Shown: positions 9,934 to 23,100 of the stretch, in pieces
How positions within the stretch are numbered: the stretch's first letter is position 1
Layout of the letters: each line of letters opens with the position of its first letter
NCBI GenBank assembly: GCA_008973525.1
Contig: WACJ01000289.1
Coordinates: 1-64,000, forward strand
Direction of reading: 5' to 3'
From: Stenopsyche tienmushanensis
Taxonomy: Eukaryota; Arthropoda; Insecta; Trichoptera; Stenopsychidae
Length of the DNA: 64,000 nucleotides
Translations under genes and position numbers: made by a program
Notes under the pieces: generated by a model
Seen by the model: the letters and a program-made list of their open reading frames with translations, nothing else
Told to the model about the DNA's origin: nothing
Database searches by the model: none

Positions 9934-12900
9934 ATGCTCGCATTAGGCTTAGATCAATTTCAACCAAAAGCTTATTTGATCGGGGTTTCTTTGAACCAAA
10001 TCTAACTTTGCTCCAACAACTCGAATTAATAAATCAATCATTTTGATGAGTTTAAAACATCTAAATATTACAATGATTATTTTAGATATTTTTAATATGT
10101 TCTTTTGTATGTTAATTATTTTTTTCAAAAGGGGCTACATTATACTTGTCAAAATAATTTATAAAATATCGAGGATTTTGAAAATAAAATTATTATGCAT
10201 ATCACTAGAAATGTAATTAAAGATGCTTTGTTTTCTTGAATATTAATTTAAATTTTTGTAAAAATAGTTTTAAAAACTGTGAAAAAGTAAATAAAAAAAA
10301 AACTAATATGTGAATAATATCATTGAAAGCCGGGATATCATATTTTAAATGTATTGATTTTTTTAAAAGAGGTTCAATGCTGTTTTTTTCAAAGCAAAAT
10401 TTAATTTTTGTTACTATTATATCGTTTCGATATTGTATAATTTTTGATCATTCTTAAAACAGAGTAATGTAATTAAAAGACTCATTTGAATTTTATTGAT
10501 TTCGTTTCATGGGAATAAATCTTTATTATTCTTGTTCACATCTAGATTTCATAAATATAATAACGTTTTTCATAAAACATTCACATACAATTTCAACAAC
10601 AACAATTTATTATTAATAGTATGAATTATGCACACTTTACAAGAGATGCACAGTGAAATAATAAATCGTCAAACATAAAAATAATGGGACAAAATCAAAA
10701 GATCTTTCCATTTGTTAACATCAAATGCATTACATTTTAATTTGATTGTTTTTATAACAAGAAAAATTATATAAAATTTATAAGCAATCATTTTTTTTTT
10801 TAAATATTGTTGGATGATGTATTATTTTTTAAATAAATGGATGCTTTTTTAGATAAATATTATTAAGCAGATTATTCTTTTAAGAATAAATTGAACTTCT
10901 TACGAACGATAGTTATTGTATTAGGGACATCCCTTTTTTATATACATATGTAATTATTGTCAAGTTAATTGATAATTTATCTGTATATTCAAGCTTTGCT
11001 ATAAACAATTTTCAAAACATTCCCTTACAATAATCATTTATTAATTGTCGTTCATCCTCTTAACATAACAACAAATTTCAGTTTCATCTCTTCAGCTACT
11101 TGTGTTAAGCATTTTTTATTCATCAGCAAATGAAACTTCTATAACATTCGATTATATTAGATATTTACTACATGGTCTCTTTCTTTCGATGGAAATATAC
11201 AAATTAAAAAATCGTATATTACAATATCAAATTGACTTAGCACCATTGTAACGTGTCATGGCTGTTGCTCTGAAAGATGTTATAGAAGTTTCACTATATA
11301 TTTTTTTCTTATAAACTAGTCGTCATTCTTATGTAATATATAATAATGACCACACTATATTCTAATTCATTTTCTTTGTAACTTGGAAGACTTTTACATT
11401 GTAGTAACACTTATTTTTGGAAGACATAATTACCTTAAATTACATTCTTTTGGAAGACATATTTCATTTTTCATTAAATACATATTATACACAAAGCATA
11501 AAAATAATATTATCAGACAATATTGTAAATTGTAAATACAGTTCGTGTAAATATTAAAAATAACCGAATTTCATTTGATCTATACATTACAATATTTATT
11601 ATTATTATATTGGATTAAAGGCCAATTGGAAGACATGATTACACAAGCTTAATATGAATTAATCAACCAATGATATAAAACCAATCATATTTGGCTTTAT
11701 CTTCTACATACTAAATAACTATGAATTTAATTAGGGGTTTCGATTGAAACAATCTTGACTTTCAAAAAAAAAATACGAATGTTATATTATTGAATATAAA
11801 AATAGGGGGGAAACGACGCTCGTTTATTGATTTACGGCCAAATTTTATCCCAATGTATCAATTGATTGAATTTAAATATATTTTCAATTCTGCGATATCC
11901 AAAATGTACCAAACATTTGACAAAATAAGAGTTTGGTTTATAAGCCATTAATGGGCGAATTCCACGAGCGTGGTTTACTAGCATGCCGATTACTGCAGTG
12001 AAGTGACCACACGTTTAGGCTATCAATATTACTTTTGTCAGCTATTCGATCATCGGTTGCACTTTCTAAACTTTCCTATAAAATATTATTAATAACAAAG
12101 ACATTATTTAGTGTTGAAAAGATGTCTCACAAGTGATCGTCAGCCTAAAAGTGTGACCACTTCACTGCAGTAATGGGTGTGTTAATAAACCATGCATAAG
12201 AAACCACGCTCATGGAAACTCTAGGAAGACCATTTTTAAGAATTTAATTTAAAAAATGAATATGTATTTTTCAAGAAAACAATCCTATTTGGATAGAAGA
12301 CTTGGATTTGATTTTTCACCGCATGGTTACACGACTTTTTTTAGAGACGAAAGTGACAATATGGTCACATAATTCTTCTTGCTTTTTCAAAATTATTTAT
12401 TGCAGTTGCAAGTATTCAAATACAAAATCATTGATATTTCTTTGTAATATCGACACTTCGTATGATTGTATCGATTACATTCCGCAATTTTAGTATCAGT
12501 TTTTCCAAAATCCCTGATTAATCCATTTTAAATCGTCTATAAAGATATCATTCAATATTTTCAACAGAATTATTTGGAAAAATTACACATATCATTTCAA
12601 AAATTCATATACATTTAAAAAATATTATTTTGGTCGATATAAATTCATCTTTATGAAAATGAAGCAGAATCTCGAATTAAAATTATGGGGTAAGGTAAAA
12701 TATATTAAGCCGTATGAAAGTCGATATATATATATATAAATATAGGAAAATATTCCCCCCAAATTCAAACTCAGTAAATCATTAAAATTGAGCCTATCAA
12801 TATCATTAATTTAAACAAATATTCGTTTAAAAATGGATTACCATTTGGTAGTCATCATGCGATAATTTCAAAGTAAAGAATCGAACAAATTTTCTAAAAA

Positions 12901-13194
12901 TTTACAAAATCTGCTTTCTAAAATCCATTTACAAATGTTTATATTAATTATGTTCTAACTAGTTTTTTTTTGTTAAACACGTTTTTATAAAATAAATTTT
13001 AGTTTTATGAACATTTATGTTCCAATATGGACAAAACGAAATCCAAGTGATTAAACGATATATATATATTGTAGTAGGATTTTGATAATATTATTGCCTA
13101 TAATACATTTGTTGGTTATAATACAGATCATCGATCTAAAATTGATCCAACAACAATTTGAATATGTTAAACAATCGCGATTGAACAAATTTTC
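9934..13194. other. AT-rich intergenic region between Nipp1 and VGAT
   Basis: About 3.3 kb, mostly low-complexity AT-rich DNA with poly-T and TA runs (for example a TA run near 12727-12740). It should include the VGAT 3' UTR at its right end. The only defined structure is a foldback element at 11960-12217, listed separately. The short frames here lack any family resemblance. Confidence 0.5.
11960..12217. mobile_element. 258-bp foldback MITE with nested inverted repeats
   Basis: The outer arms are TTCCACGAGCGTGGTTT (11960-11976) and the near-perfect inverse at 12201-12217. Inside are 33-bp arms, starting ATTACTGCAGTGAAGTG at 11989-12021, matched by an inverse copy at 12142-12174 with three mismatches. 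The central about 120 bp is AT-rich and non-coding. This is a typical MITE/foldback layout; no clear target duplication is seen, so the superfamily is open. Confidence 0.7.
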
Positions 13195-15629
13195 TTAGAA
13201 GGGTAAACCTATTTGGAAGGCTTTGATCAGCGCAGAGCCCGAATCGTAAACCCCAATAACGCCGAAGAGAACTCCTAAAAATATGATGAAATAGTCATAG
13301 GCTAGTTCTTTATTGGTCAACACGTTCTTCCTGAGAAATATATGGAAATAGCAAGGCCAAATGAAGCTCAACATCGTCCCGGTGAAGCTTCCAATGAAAC
13401 CCATCAAGATTGAAAAATGTGGGATGAAGATCGCCATCAGGATTGTAAAAACGATCACTCCGATCTTCCATGCAAGTCCCCAAACTTTAAGTTCTCCGTC
13501 TAAGGCCCAAATGGTCGGGAAAATAGTCTTGGGCTTACCTTTGAATAGGGCGCGTTCTAACAGTTCGCAAGCTGCATAATATGGAAGAGGATAACTCAAA
13601 ACGGCCTTCACCACCAAACAAAGATTTACCAACCCTTTAAAGCCGGCAGAATGCAAATTGTTTGTTATTACTTGTTGAGTATCGTTCTGGAATGTCAAGA
13701 AGCAAATATATCCGAAGAGGGACTTGAATGCCGCTGCAGCAATGTGAGACCAATTTATCATCCAATCGAACTTCGACCTATCCTCCATGTTGCCTTCGAG
13801 CGTCGGTAGGAATATCTGAGACGTGTAAGAGAATACGATCACACCCAAGCTGATGGGAAAGTTTTCGAAATCAATAGTCCATTTGACTTTGGCCCAGCCC
13901 CAATCACCTATCTGAAGAATACAATGACCGACTATAACAGCGTTTATGAAGAGATGACTCATGGTGCACCAGAAAGACAGCACGCTGACGGATTGGAGAG
14001 TTTTTAGAAACGCAAGCGGGATCAGGAAGATGCCGATCAGCATCATCCAAGATCGCGTGTCGATGGCTCCTTCGGGGAACGTACCTATCATCAAGTCGCC
14101 GCAGACGACCACGTACAGGATGCAAGTCATGAGGAGCTCGATGATTTGGGCGATGTTGACTGCTCTCGCTCCGTATTTGGGTCCGAAGCATTCTTTTGCG
14201 ATGCTGACGTAGGAGTCTCTGACTCGGATCTTCTGTCCAGTGACTGGATCGTCCTCGTAGAGGCACTCCACGAGGATTTTACCAGTGTAACAGCATATAT
14301 GTGCAATACCCACCATGGCAGCTATTGCCCAATATCCACCGCGAAGCACAGCAAATGGCAGAGACACTATGAACATCCCCTGTTAAACAAAACAATGAAG
14401 TTCAATGATAATATATGCGTAAATCTCAAAATACAAGCGTACAACTTATTTAACAACTTGGTTATGTCGACTACACAAAATTCAATGAATACACAAATTG
14501 GACATCGTCTTCTTTCTGGCTAATAGAAATTCAAATGCATTTGTAAAAACTTAGCTTATATTATATGTAAGACATAAGCTATATGAATAAAGTCTTACAG
14601 GTGTGATATCGTCACTTAATTTTAACATCAGATGTTAGTCAAAATTTGATGTCAAATTCATGTAATTTATTTGGCATATATTATATAAATCGGCATCGAG
14701 CTTTTTAAGGAATGAATTGTTCATCAATTGAAATATTTTCATGTGCTTATGCTTATGGTTTTCTTACATTTCCATCATGCTTCTGATAGTATATCTGATA
14801 TAGGATCTCCACAATTTTATCTCATATGACAAAAATGCAACCTTATTCCGAAACAATATATATATTCCTTTTTATCATGCGATTTAAGCATCAAAATGTG
14901 GGATGAAATCTTATCTCATTTGAGTACAATTCAATTTACGATCGAAGCATATGGATTTAAATCGATTGCAAGTCGAAGGATATCATTTATAGGCTGAATT
15001 TTAATTTTTCCAAGGAATTGCATAACTTAAGGAATGATTTATAAATATTTACTTGTATGGCATTGGTGACATTCCAAGCTGCTTGCCATTCATTGATTTT
15101 GGCACCGTGTCGTCCACCACCTTCACCTTCGCAACCTTCGTCAGAAGATGCATAAAAATCGACGCTCTGCATACTCTCTTGCCTGCAATTATAATGGCTT
15201 ATTATGCTAATAATGATATTTAATTTGAGTGTGTTTAAATTATATAAAATATACCTATTGTGCCCATTCTCTCCTTGTTGCTGATATCCTTGTTGTTGAT
15301 ATCCACCGATGAAACTCTCCTCGGCAACGTTTCCTTTAGCAAAAGGATTATTTGGGTTCGTCGATTGATATGTTGGAGATCCACCTTCTTCGTACATTGC
15401 TGCCATTTCACAGCTTTCTGTATCCGTGTCTAAATAATCGATAGAGGGTTAAATAACATAAAAATGTAATGATAATCAATTGAATATAATTGTATTTACT
15501 CTGTCGAGCGAATCGTACAGCTTGTCGCTGGGGGGGAGCAGGTTTTGATGGTATTTGTTGCCTCACCGTCTGAAGAGCGACCTGCATGGCAGCCCTAGGG
15601 CTTGGTACTCTAAACCCTCCCAAATTCAT
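13195..15629 (-). CDS. VGAT: Vesicular inhibitory amino acid transporter (VGAT, SLC32 family)
   Basis: Four coding exons: 15500-15629 (ATG at 15627-15629), 15255-15429, 15053-15182 and 13195-14379, with phases 1, 2 and 0 matching at each join, giving about 539 residues (Drosophila VGAT is of similar size). The N-terminal about 130 residues are hydrophilic and predicted cytosolic, with a YQQQGYQQQG repeat and an acidic DEGCEGEGGG stretch. The membrane part opens with AWNVTNAIQGMFIVSLPFAV, the SLC32 signature formed across the exon 3/4 junction, and continues with about ten hydrophobic segments, including NFPISLGVIVFSYTSQIFLP and SYPLPYYAACELLE. The protein loads GABA or glycine into synaptic vesicles in exchange for protons. 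Intron 3 (673 nt) is AT-rich without features. The frame is intact and the last exon is long and uninterrupted. Confidence 0.95.
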
Positions 15630-15826
15630 CTTGTCTTTTTAAATGTATATGAAAATTGTAAATTCTTAGAAAGTTATTTTTTAACTTTCATATGTTAAAA
15701 ACGAAGCCTTCTAAATGCAACTCTTATTCTTTCATTGTATAAGTATAGAAAAAATCCAATAAAATCTGTAAAAATATATGAAAATCGATTATCAAATCAT
15801 GATTAAATTATAGAGGAAGAATATGT

Positions 15827-15960
15827 GTACTTACCCGAATAATTTTGATTGAATTTTTCAGCGCTTTATAAACATTTTCATCACTATGAAACGCTAAAAC
15901 TACGATTTAAATACTATGCTGAAATTGTATAATACAATTTCAATGGAAGCACGTGCTAAA
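15827..15960 (-). other. Candidate non-coding 5' exon end of VGAT
   Basis: On the - strand a good splice donor, CGG|GTAAGTAC, lies at 15827-15834, about 200 bp upstream of the VGAT ATG, and an AG follows just before the ATG (ACAAG|ATG). This suggests a leader exon spliced close to the start codon. No transcript evidence is available here; the upstream limit of the exon is a guess. Confidence 0.35.
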
Positions 15961-16075
15961 ATTCAACAGTCGAAATTGACAACGAGGAAGACTTGTTTTA
16001 TATTTTATTAATTTAATCCGCTATTATCACAATTTAATTTATCGTCATTATTGTGCGAATTTAAATCTTAACCCT

Positions 16076-16480
16076 ATGAACTACTACGCCGAGATGGGCC
16101 GAAGTTTACGACGAAGGAAAAATCACGAAAAATCGTTCGTTGCGCCTCTTCGGTTATATCATACTCCGAAAGAAAAAAATCGATCGATTCCGCGATCCGA
16201 TCTGCACGGAAGTGCTGGATTCGTATTTGCCCCCCCTTCCGGTCTTCCGGGACGAATCTCGCGGCTTTTCCGGCTCTGGATTCCACGGAAGGTGTTCTAG
16301 GATTATGAGGTTCCCATCTCGGCGGACTCCTCGACAAAAAGATGGCCGCGGATGTCGAGATGAGAGGCTGTGTCCGCGGTCCACGGGATGGTGAACTCTG
16401 AAGGGCGCATGCGTTCCGAACCACTTCGATCAATTGTGGCGCGCAAACTCATAAAAGTCGTAAAATGTTGAAAAGAGGTG
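16076..16480. promoter_or_regulatory. GC-rich CpG-containing island upstream of VGAT
   Basis: A roughly 400-bp block much richer in GC and CpG than anything nearby, lying about 450 bp upstream of the VGAT start. All six frames are partly open, as expected of GC-rich DNA, and none resembles a known family. It contains AAAAAGATGGCCGCGG (16336-16351), which resembles the YY1/Pho core ATGGC. It could be the VGAT promoter or 5' exon, or a foreign GC-rich insertion. The call is from composition and position. Confidence 0.3.
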
Positions 16481-19400
16481 CCGGCGGAAAAAAGTTTTGG
16501 TGTAACTTTTAATCCGACTCGTTCCACATTTCAGCAGGAAAATTAAAAAAACCCCATGAAAATAATTTACTTCCTAATAACTAATAATTAGGTGATCCCG
16601 AAAGAAGTCCATTATTTTATTCAACTTTGAACTTATTGAAAAAATTATGTCGCTTTTCTTTTTTTGAGCATACGTAACATAACTGTCAACAATATATTTC
16701 TGCAATTATGGTTTGGCCCGGCCTAAGGAGTTCATAATAAATAACTGCAGTCATATTCTACCAAACAGATAAAATTACCTTCCGAAATATCAATCTTAGT
16801 TTGAGTGTTAGAACGGGGGATTGTTTCTTACAAAAGCTATTGTTTTTTTACATGATCATTTTCAGAGATAATTTGCGGAAAAAAGGCATATATTCTATCG
16901 CTATGTTTTGTTATCCGCTGATAGTTCGTGTGGCATCCGAATGCCTATCATGATATTAGAAATATTGACGGTTATAGACTAAAACTGACATCTGTTCATC
17001 GTTAGGCTTAGTTCATTCAACTTCATTAATGGCGTTTAAGTCTTAATCGAAAAAAACAACACACAGTGTCGAATATGTTCTTCATTGGTTTTTATCGTCA
17101 CCATGTTCACCCTTAATAATAAAATAATATTTATGACACTAAAAATAAAGCTGACAAATCATACAACGAAAAATAACTGCACTCAAACGAGAGCGTGAAT
17201 AAATAATGGATTTATTTTGGGTGGATTGGATGTGGATTTATTTACTAAAAAGCTCTAAAAGAGGACGGAGTGGTTTTTATGTTCAATCGGTCCGCTTTTT
17301 CGGATCGCTGATACTGATGAATGAGCGCCTCGCGAATCGAATGTCATACCCGAACATGTCTACAGATTACAGAAACTCACATTATAAAACGAAGTTGTCT
17401 GAAGAAGACTGATCGAGTGGATTGTGTAAATTTTACAATCGGTTGAAAATAATATTGTCTAGAAGTAGAATGGTCGAGTAAAATAAAAACCATATACAAC
17501 TCCGATGTCCGGGTCGGTATTTTTGCGTTTTGCGCCCCAAGCTCAGTTGCGCCCTTGGCGGGCGCCTCCTTGCCACGCCCTTGTTACAGCTTTGATCAAG
17601 CGTACTTTTCAATATTTTTGCATCAATAAGACTTACAAAGTACATATAAATTGAGAAGTAATAGATATGAACAATACAACATTAAAATGAATTTGGGGGT
17701 GGTGGTCATAAGGAGGGTCCGCGAAAGGTTTAGTATTATGGGTCATAATTACTTTATATATTAATGATTTATTTATTCATTAAATAATTAATTATTATGA
17801 AAGTAAATATAAATTGTTAGCTATTTTAACATCCTGAGGAAAATATAAATATAGATAGGTACATAAAATACAAGTAATGACAAGCGTCGCATGCTAAGAT
17901 TATTTGCTCAAATTTGTTTGAAAAATGATGAAGACTATAATAGTTTTACATGGAAGTTCCCTGATTATCTTAAAGTGCATGTTTGAATCAATTGTATGTA
18001 CTCTTTGATTTAGCGCTGGAATTCTTGGAGGGTAATAAATGATTTGCAGTTAAATTTAATTAATTCAAGTAATTGCATAGTTTATATGACTGACTTATTG
18101 GCCAATTTTTTTTAAATTACAAAATATATTAAACATGACCAATGATTAATTCTCATAATTGTTTTATTATAAACAAGGCTAATTTTTGTCATATTTGCAG
18201 AATGATATTTATAATAAAAATCAAATTACATGGCAGTAAATAATATTTTTATTGTAAAATGTCTTATAAAATACATTGTGTTTAACAATTTTATATACAT
18301 ATTCATAGAGGCAGCGAAAGGGCCCGAAAAAATGGCATAATTTATCTTTTTTTTTGTATGTTACATATCTATATAATATAAAAATTTAAATTAAATAACA
18401 GTTAATATAACTTAACATTCTTCGGATTAATTCAGTAGACACGAGAAAAACATTGACACGGTGCAGAGAATGATGTATCAGGTGTTTTATTTTAAAACTT
18501 TATTAAGATCATGCATAAGAAAGTCAGGATTATATTGAATACATCAAATAGATTCCGATCGAAAACTACCGACATTAAATTACAAGTAAAGTTTAAGTAT
18601 GACAGTCCTAAGATTTATAAAGAGCAACGTTCCAAAAGCTAGACATGGATTAGAAATATTTAAAATGAATTAAAAGCATTCGTTTATAAGTATTTTATAA
18701 AGGTAATCATATGCCACGCTTATTTGTTATTTGACAAATATATAAGTATCCAAATGAAATGTAATTCCTTAGAAGCGAACCCCATTACTTTAATTATATA
18801 AAACTATATATTAACTAAATTACCCCCACACGTAGTATGTGATAAATTGTGCAAAATCAAACTTAATATGTATATTTCAATTTCATACATACAAAATAAC
18901 AGCCTTAAAAATATTCACAATCGAAACTAAAAAAGAATCATGACATATCTACGTCTCATCAATGTCACTATATTTGCTGATGATGTTTATATCTAACAAT
19001 CGTGAAATGCATCATTAAAATAAAATGCAACCGGAAAACCCTTACATTACTATATCGATTATTTAGAAACACTTATAATGCATTAAAAATATTTCTAGAG
19101 AGAAATTGGTGTAAAACACATATTCATAGCTTATAATTGCCATTTCGTATATAAATCACAATAATAAGCGAAAATAATGGAATATTATTGATTTTGTAAA
19201 ATATGAAAAGTTCATTTGTATAATTAAATGAATAAAATAAATTAAACGTATTTTTATATTAATTCAGTTACTATCACATTATTTTAAACATTCACACAAT
19301 TTTATTAGTCCATTCAACCTTTCCATAATTGGATATATAAATATATAGTCAAAGATTTTCTTTCTACGTCTATGCTTATAAATTTTATTTATATAAAAAC

Positions 19401-20103
19401 AAAATTATTATACAGGCATCGGGGAAGATCTTGGAGGGTACATGTTTGCATATATGATCCCGTTCTTGTAAAACTAACTAATGCGGATCTTATATTATGG
19501 TTTTTTTTAAAACGTTACTAATCAGACCCCAAATGCATATACATACATTGAAGCCGCATCATTATACAACTTTATAATTTAAACTTTGACATGATTTTTA
19601 AGCTATTAAACGATTTGATTTTCGACCTCCCGGACACCTGCATAAACAGACCAGAGTCCAATAGGTTAGTATCTAATAATGCAATTGGTATTGCAAATCT
19701 ATATATATATATTAAAATGCACGACAGATCAGGATTTTGTGTGGCCATCATTTAAAAAATGTACGAAATACTGTAATAGTTTAGAAATAAAATGTATACC
19801 AACTACGAAAACAAAATCTACGTTTGAATATTTTTGATGAAAATAAAAGCTAACGTATTTATTACGCTTAGATTATAAGTAATTATTTTTTTTTTGTAAG
19901 GGAACAAGATAAATTTATGCTAATCTTATTAGGCTCGTTTGCAGGATGACTTATTTTAAAATGCTCTAATATAAATTATATTGTAGAAATATATAGAAAT
20001 ATTTTTTACTGTATTTGATATATGTAAAATTTAAATTGCACTAAAGTTGATGTCTTGTCTAATAAATTCAACTTTTAGATTTTAGAATAACTCATCATTA
20101 AAA
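16481..20103. other. Intergenic region between VGAT promoter side and the BSDC1-type gene
   Basis: AT-rich, with no coding exon seen. It contains a dispersed repeat copy at 17249-17385 (listed separately) and a GC-rich patch near 17505-17590 that resembles repeat debris (similar words recur near 34193-34225). The right part is the 3' flank of the BSDC1-type gene. Confidence 0.45.
17249..17385 (+). repeat. Dispersed repeat family A, copy 1
   Basis: This matches 34840-34965 in the same orientation. Shared words are AAAAAGC-CTAAAAGAGGACG, CGGTCCGCTTTT, ATGAATGAGCGCCTCG against ACGAATGAACGCCTCG, and ACATGTCTA. It is non-coding and the type is unknown; two copies in one window show it is interspersed. 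Confidence 0.6.
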
Positions 20104-23100
20104 TCACTTAGTGCTTATATGAATATCATCTATTTCGAATTCTTTTTCCCAACTTTCATCGGAATTGTTGCTGGCGCTATCTGAGAGCACTTTACCATCG
20201 CCCTTCTCGCCGATTTCTTCTGACAGACTTTTAACTTTTGTTTTTTTCTCAACTTTTTTGGTATCAGCAACAAAATGGTCTTCGATGATATTTGTAGTGA
20301 CTTCGGCGGCTTGCTTCTTGACATTCTTATCTTTCTTTGTTACATTTTTTTTGTTCATTAAATTTTGCTGAGCACTTTTGACAATGGCTTCGGAGCTCTT
20401 CGATCGTGTCTGACTAATAGGATTTTTATTTTTGTTTACTTTGAGGTTTGAGTCGGTTTTAACTTTTGATGGCGATTTATTAGATCTGAGCGAAGCTGGC
20501 GAGCTGCTTTGAGGACTAGGGGTAGCGTTTGGGGGTGTTTCCATTAAGCCGGCGTCTTCTAGTAGGCGCTTATTTTTTTCATTTGCGGTTATTTCATTTT
20601 CATATTCCTCTAATAATTTTATTTGTTGCTCTTCAGTTAGTTCGATGCTGCTTGCGAAATCTTCTAGATAAAAATGCGAATTAAGAAACATTTACATGAA
20701 CATGCAATAATTTATAGAATTTGGAAAATAAACTACAAGATAGAGCTCATAATTAAAAATTATGATATCTGAGAATTTTGAACAGCCGAATTATATACAA
20801 AAATATGAAAAGAGATAATTTACCATTTTCCCAGACGACTCCATCAATATATTCCCCTAATTTTTCAAGATCCTTTGTTGTTGATTGATCAAAATCTAGT
20901 GAATGACTTTTAGATGAACCATAATTTGATCTTGCACTATCTCCAGAGCTAACACTGCTATGAGACGGTGACTCCTCAGGTGCAGGAACATCAGGTTTTT
21001 CTTCAGTAAGTGGACTAACGCTATTGACAATTGCATCAGAGCATATTTCTGGAGCAATACGACTTGTTTGGGCCAATTTATCTTCTAAAAGTGCTTTCCG
21101 GAAAAGATACCTACAATACAGCAACTTTGTTAGTTTCTTATTTTTTTAAATATAAATTCAAACAATTGGTACCATAAAGATATTTTTCGTTTTTTGAATA
21201 TTCTGATTATAAAAAGATAGGTCATCATCATTTTAATGCAGCAACATGCAGTCAGCATAATAATAGATTGTCGATACGACACTAACGAAAACGATATTCC
21301 TAATGGGACAATTTAATATATATTTAAAATAATTGCAAAATGTAAATAACCTTTCCCAAAAGTCATCGCACGTAACAGCATGAGGTACGAGACGTTCTAG
21401 CTTTTCTTGTAGGACAGGAGATGAACGTAGATGTTTGTCAAGAGTCGTTTGTGTTGGACGAGCGGTTGCTTCTAGCCAAGCTGCCATACTAGCTAAGGCA
21501 GGCCCTTCTGGAGCGATCAAATATGTCGCATCAAGTCGTTGTAAAGCAAGTAAATCCCTCTGCAAAATAAATATCTATTAATAATATGTATGAAAAATTA
21601 ATACTCAATAATAAAATAATGCTATTGAGATCCCTTACCTGAAAATTGGTAAGTGTGACGGAGTCTCCGTCTATTATCATGATAGCTTCGGTATCATCAT
21701 CGTCTGGGGATGGATTCAAAACGGTATTAACTTGATCTGAAATGAAATATTCTACATTATTATCATACGTAAATTGGAGAGCATTTTAAGTGTTAAATAT
21801 AAAATTTAACCTAGGAAAGAACTGAAGCTTTTTTTCATTGTATTCGCAGTAGACTCTGGGTCGTCCATCTGAATAGTAAAATAGACATTAAGTTAAAATA
21901 TTTTTTGAAAATAAAACAATATTTAAATTATTTATTCATCATGCGATTTTACTTTGAATGTTTTTCCGATTGCTGATGATGTGGTATTGATTACGTGTGA
22001 AGCTTCACTTTTTACAGCAGTGCTTAATTCATCCAAGTCTTTTTTTACCATTCCCAGTACTTCTGCTGACTGAAATTAATATTTAAAAAATATAAATTAA
22101 TTTATATAGTGCAACATGAATTAACCCTTACAACTCCAATGGCTACACGTTGTGGCTGAAGATTTTTTCCCACCAACTCCTATGGGCACTATGTGTGACT
22201 GGTTTTTTTTCGGGCAGTTTTTATGAACTTTAAATAAGATTTTGGTATTTTTTTAAATGTAAGTATTAAGTGAATACTCTAAAAATACAGTCATATTGTC
22301 TGACCATTAACTTGTCATCTGGAATATGGAAAATAATTGGCTCAAAGGAATTGAATTGGTGCAGGTAAAACATATAAAAGGCTATCATATATTTACGGAT
22401 AGGTTTTACACCATTCCAACCATTGTTGGAGAACTCTTGAAAAGGAAATATTTTCTTATTGGCACGATAATGACAAACAGAAAGAGTTTACCTAATCATA
22501 TAAAAAAAAAACAGGATTAGCTGTGGGGACGAAATATAGCATACAGAAAACAAGTTACTTTAGTATTACACAATGCTTAGTACAAAGCATATGTCAACTT
22601 CCCAATCAATGAGAAGAAGAGCAAGGACTACCCCATACCAATCTAATCAAGATGAGCTAATAAACAAGCCAGTAGTCATTTTAGATTACATTAAAAATAT
22701 GGGCGGGGTGGACACGGCAGATTAATACACATCAGATTGTTTCATGCGAAAGACTGAAGTAGTGGAAGAAGTTATTTTTTTGGGGTTTTGAAACATCGAT
22801 TGTAAAATCTTATATTTTATACAAGAAATATGAAATCAATGAAAATAGAAAGCCAATAAATCATAAAAAATTTCGCTGACAATTGTTGATGAAAATTATT
22901 GGTAACTTTCGCGATTTTACGAAGTCTAAATTGGGACGATTGTCGTCAACTGATCACGATCAACGGTTAGATGAAAGACCTCCATTTATTTATGGTAGAT
23001 CAGGGAGGAATTATAGAGACTGTATGATGTGTTGAGACCGTGAAACTGAAAAAGGACGAAATCGAACGCAATATTTTTGCGACACTTACGAAAGGAAACC

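Noticed and set aside
13904..14523. Frames of 83-125 codons overlapping the long VGAT exon
   Set aside because: They are alternative-frame or antisense shadows of a strongly conserved transporter exon.
16074..16527. Several overlapping frames of 74-119 codons in the GC-rich island
   Set aside because: All frames are open together because stops are rare in GC-rich DNA; none has conserved motifs.
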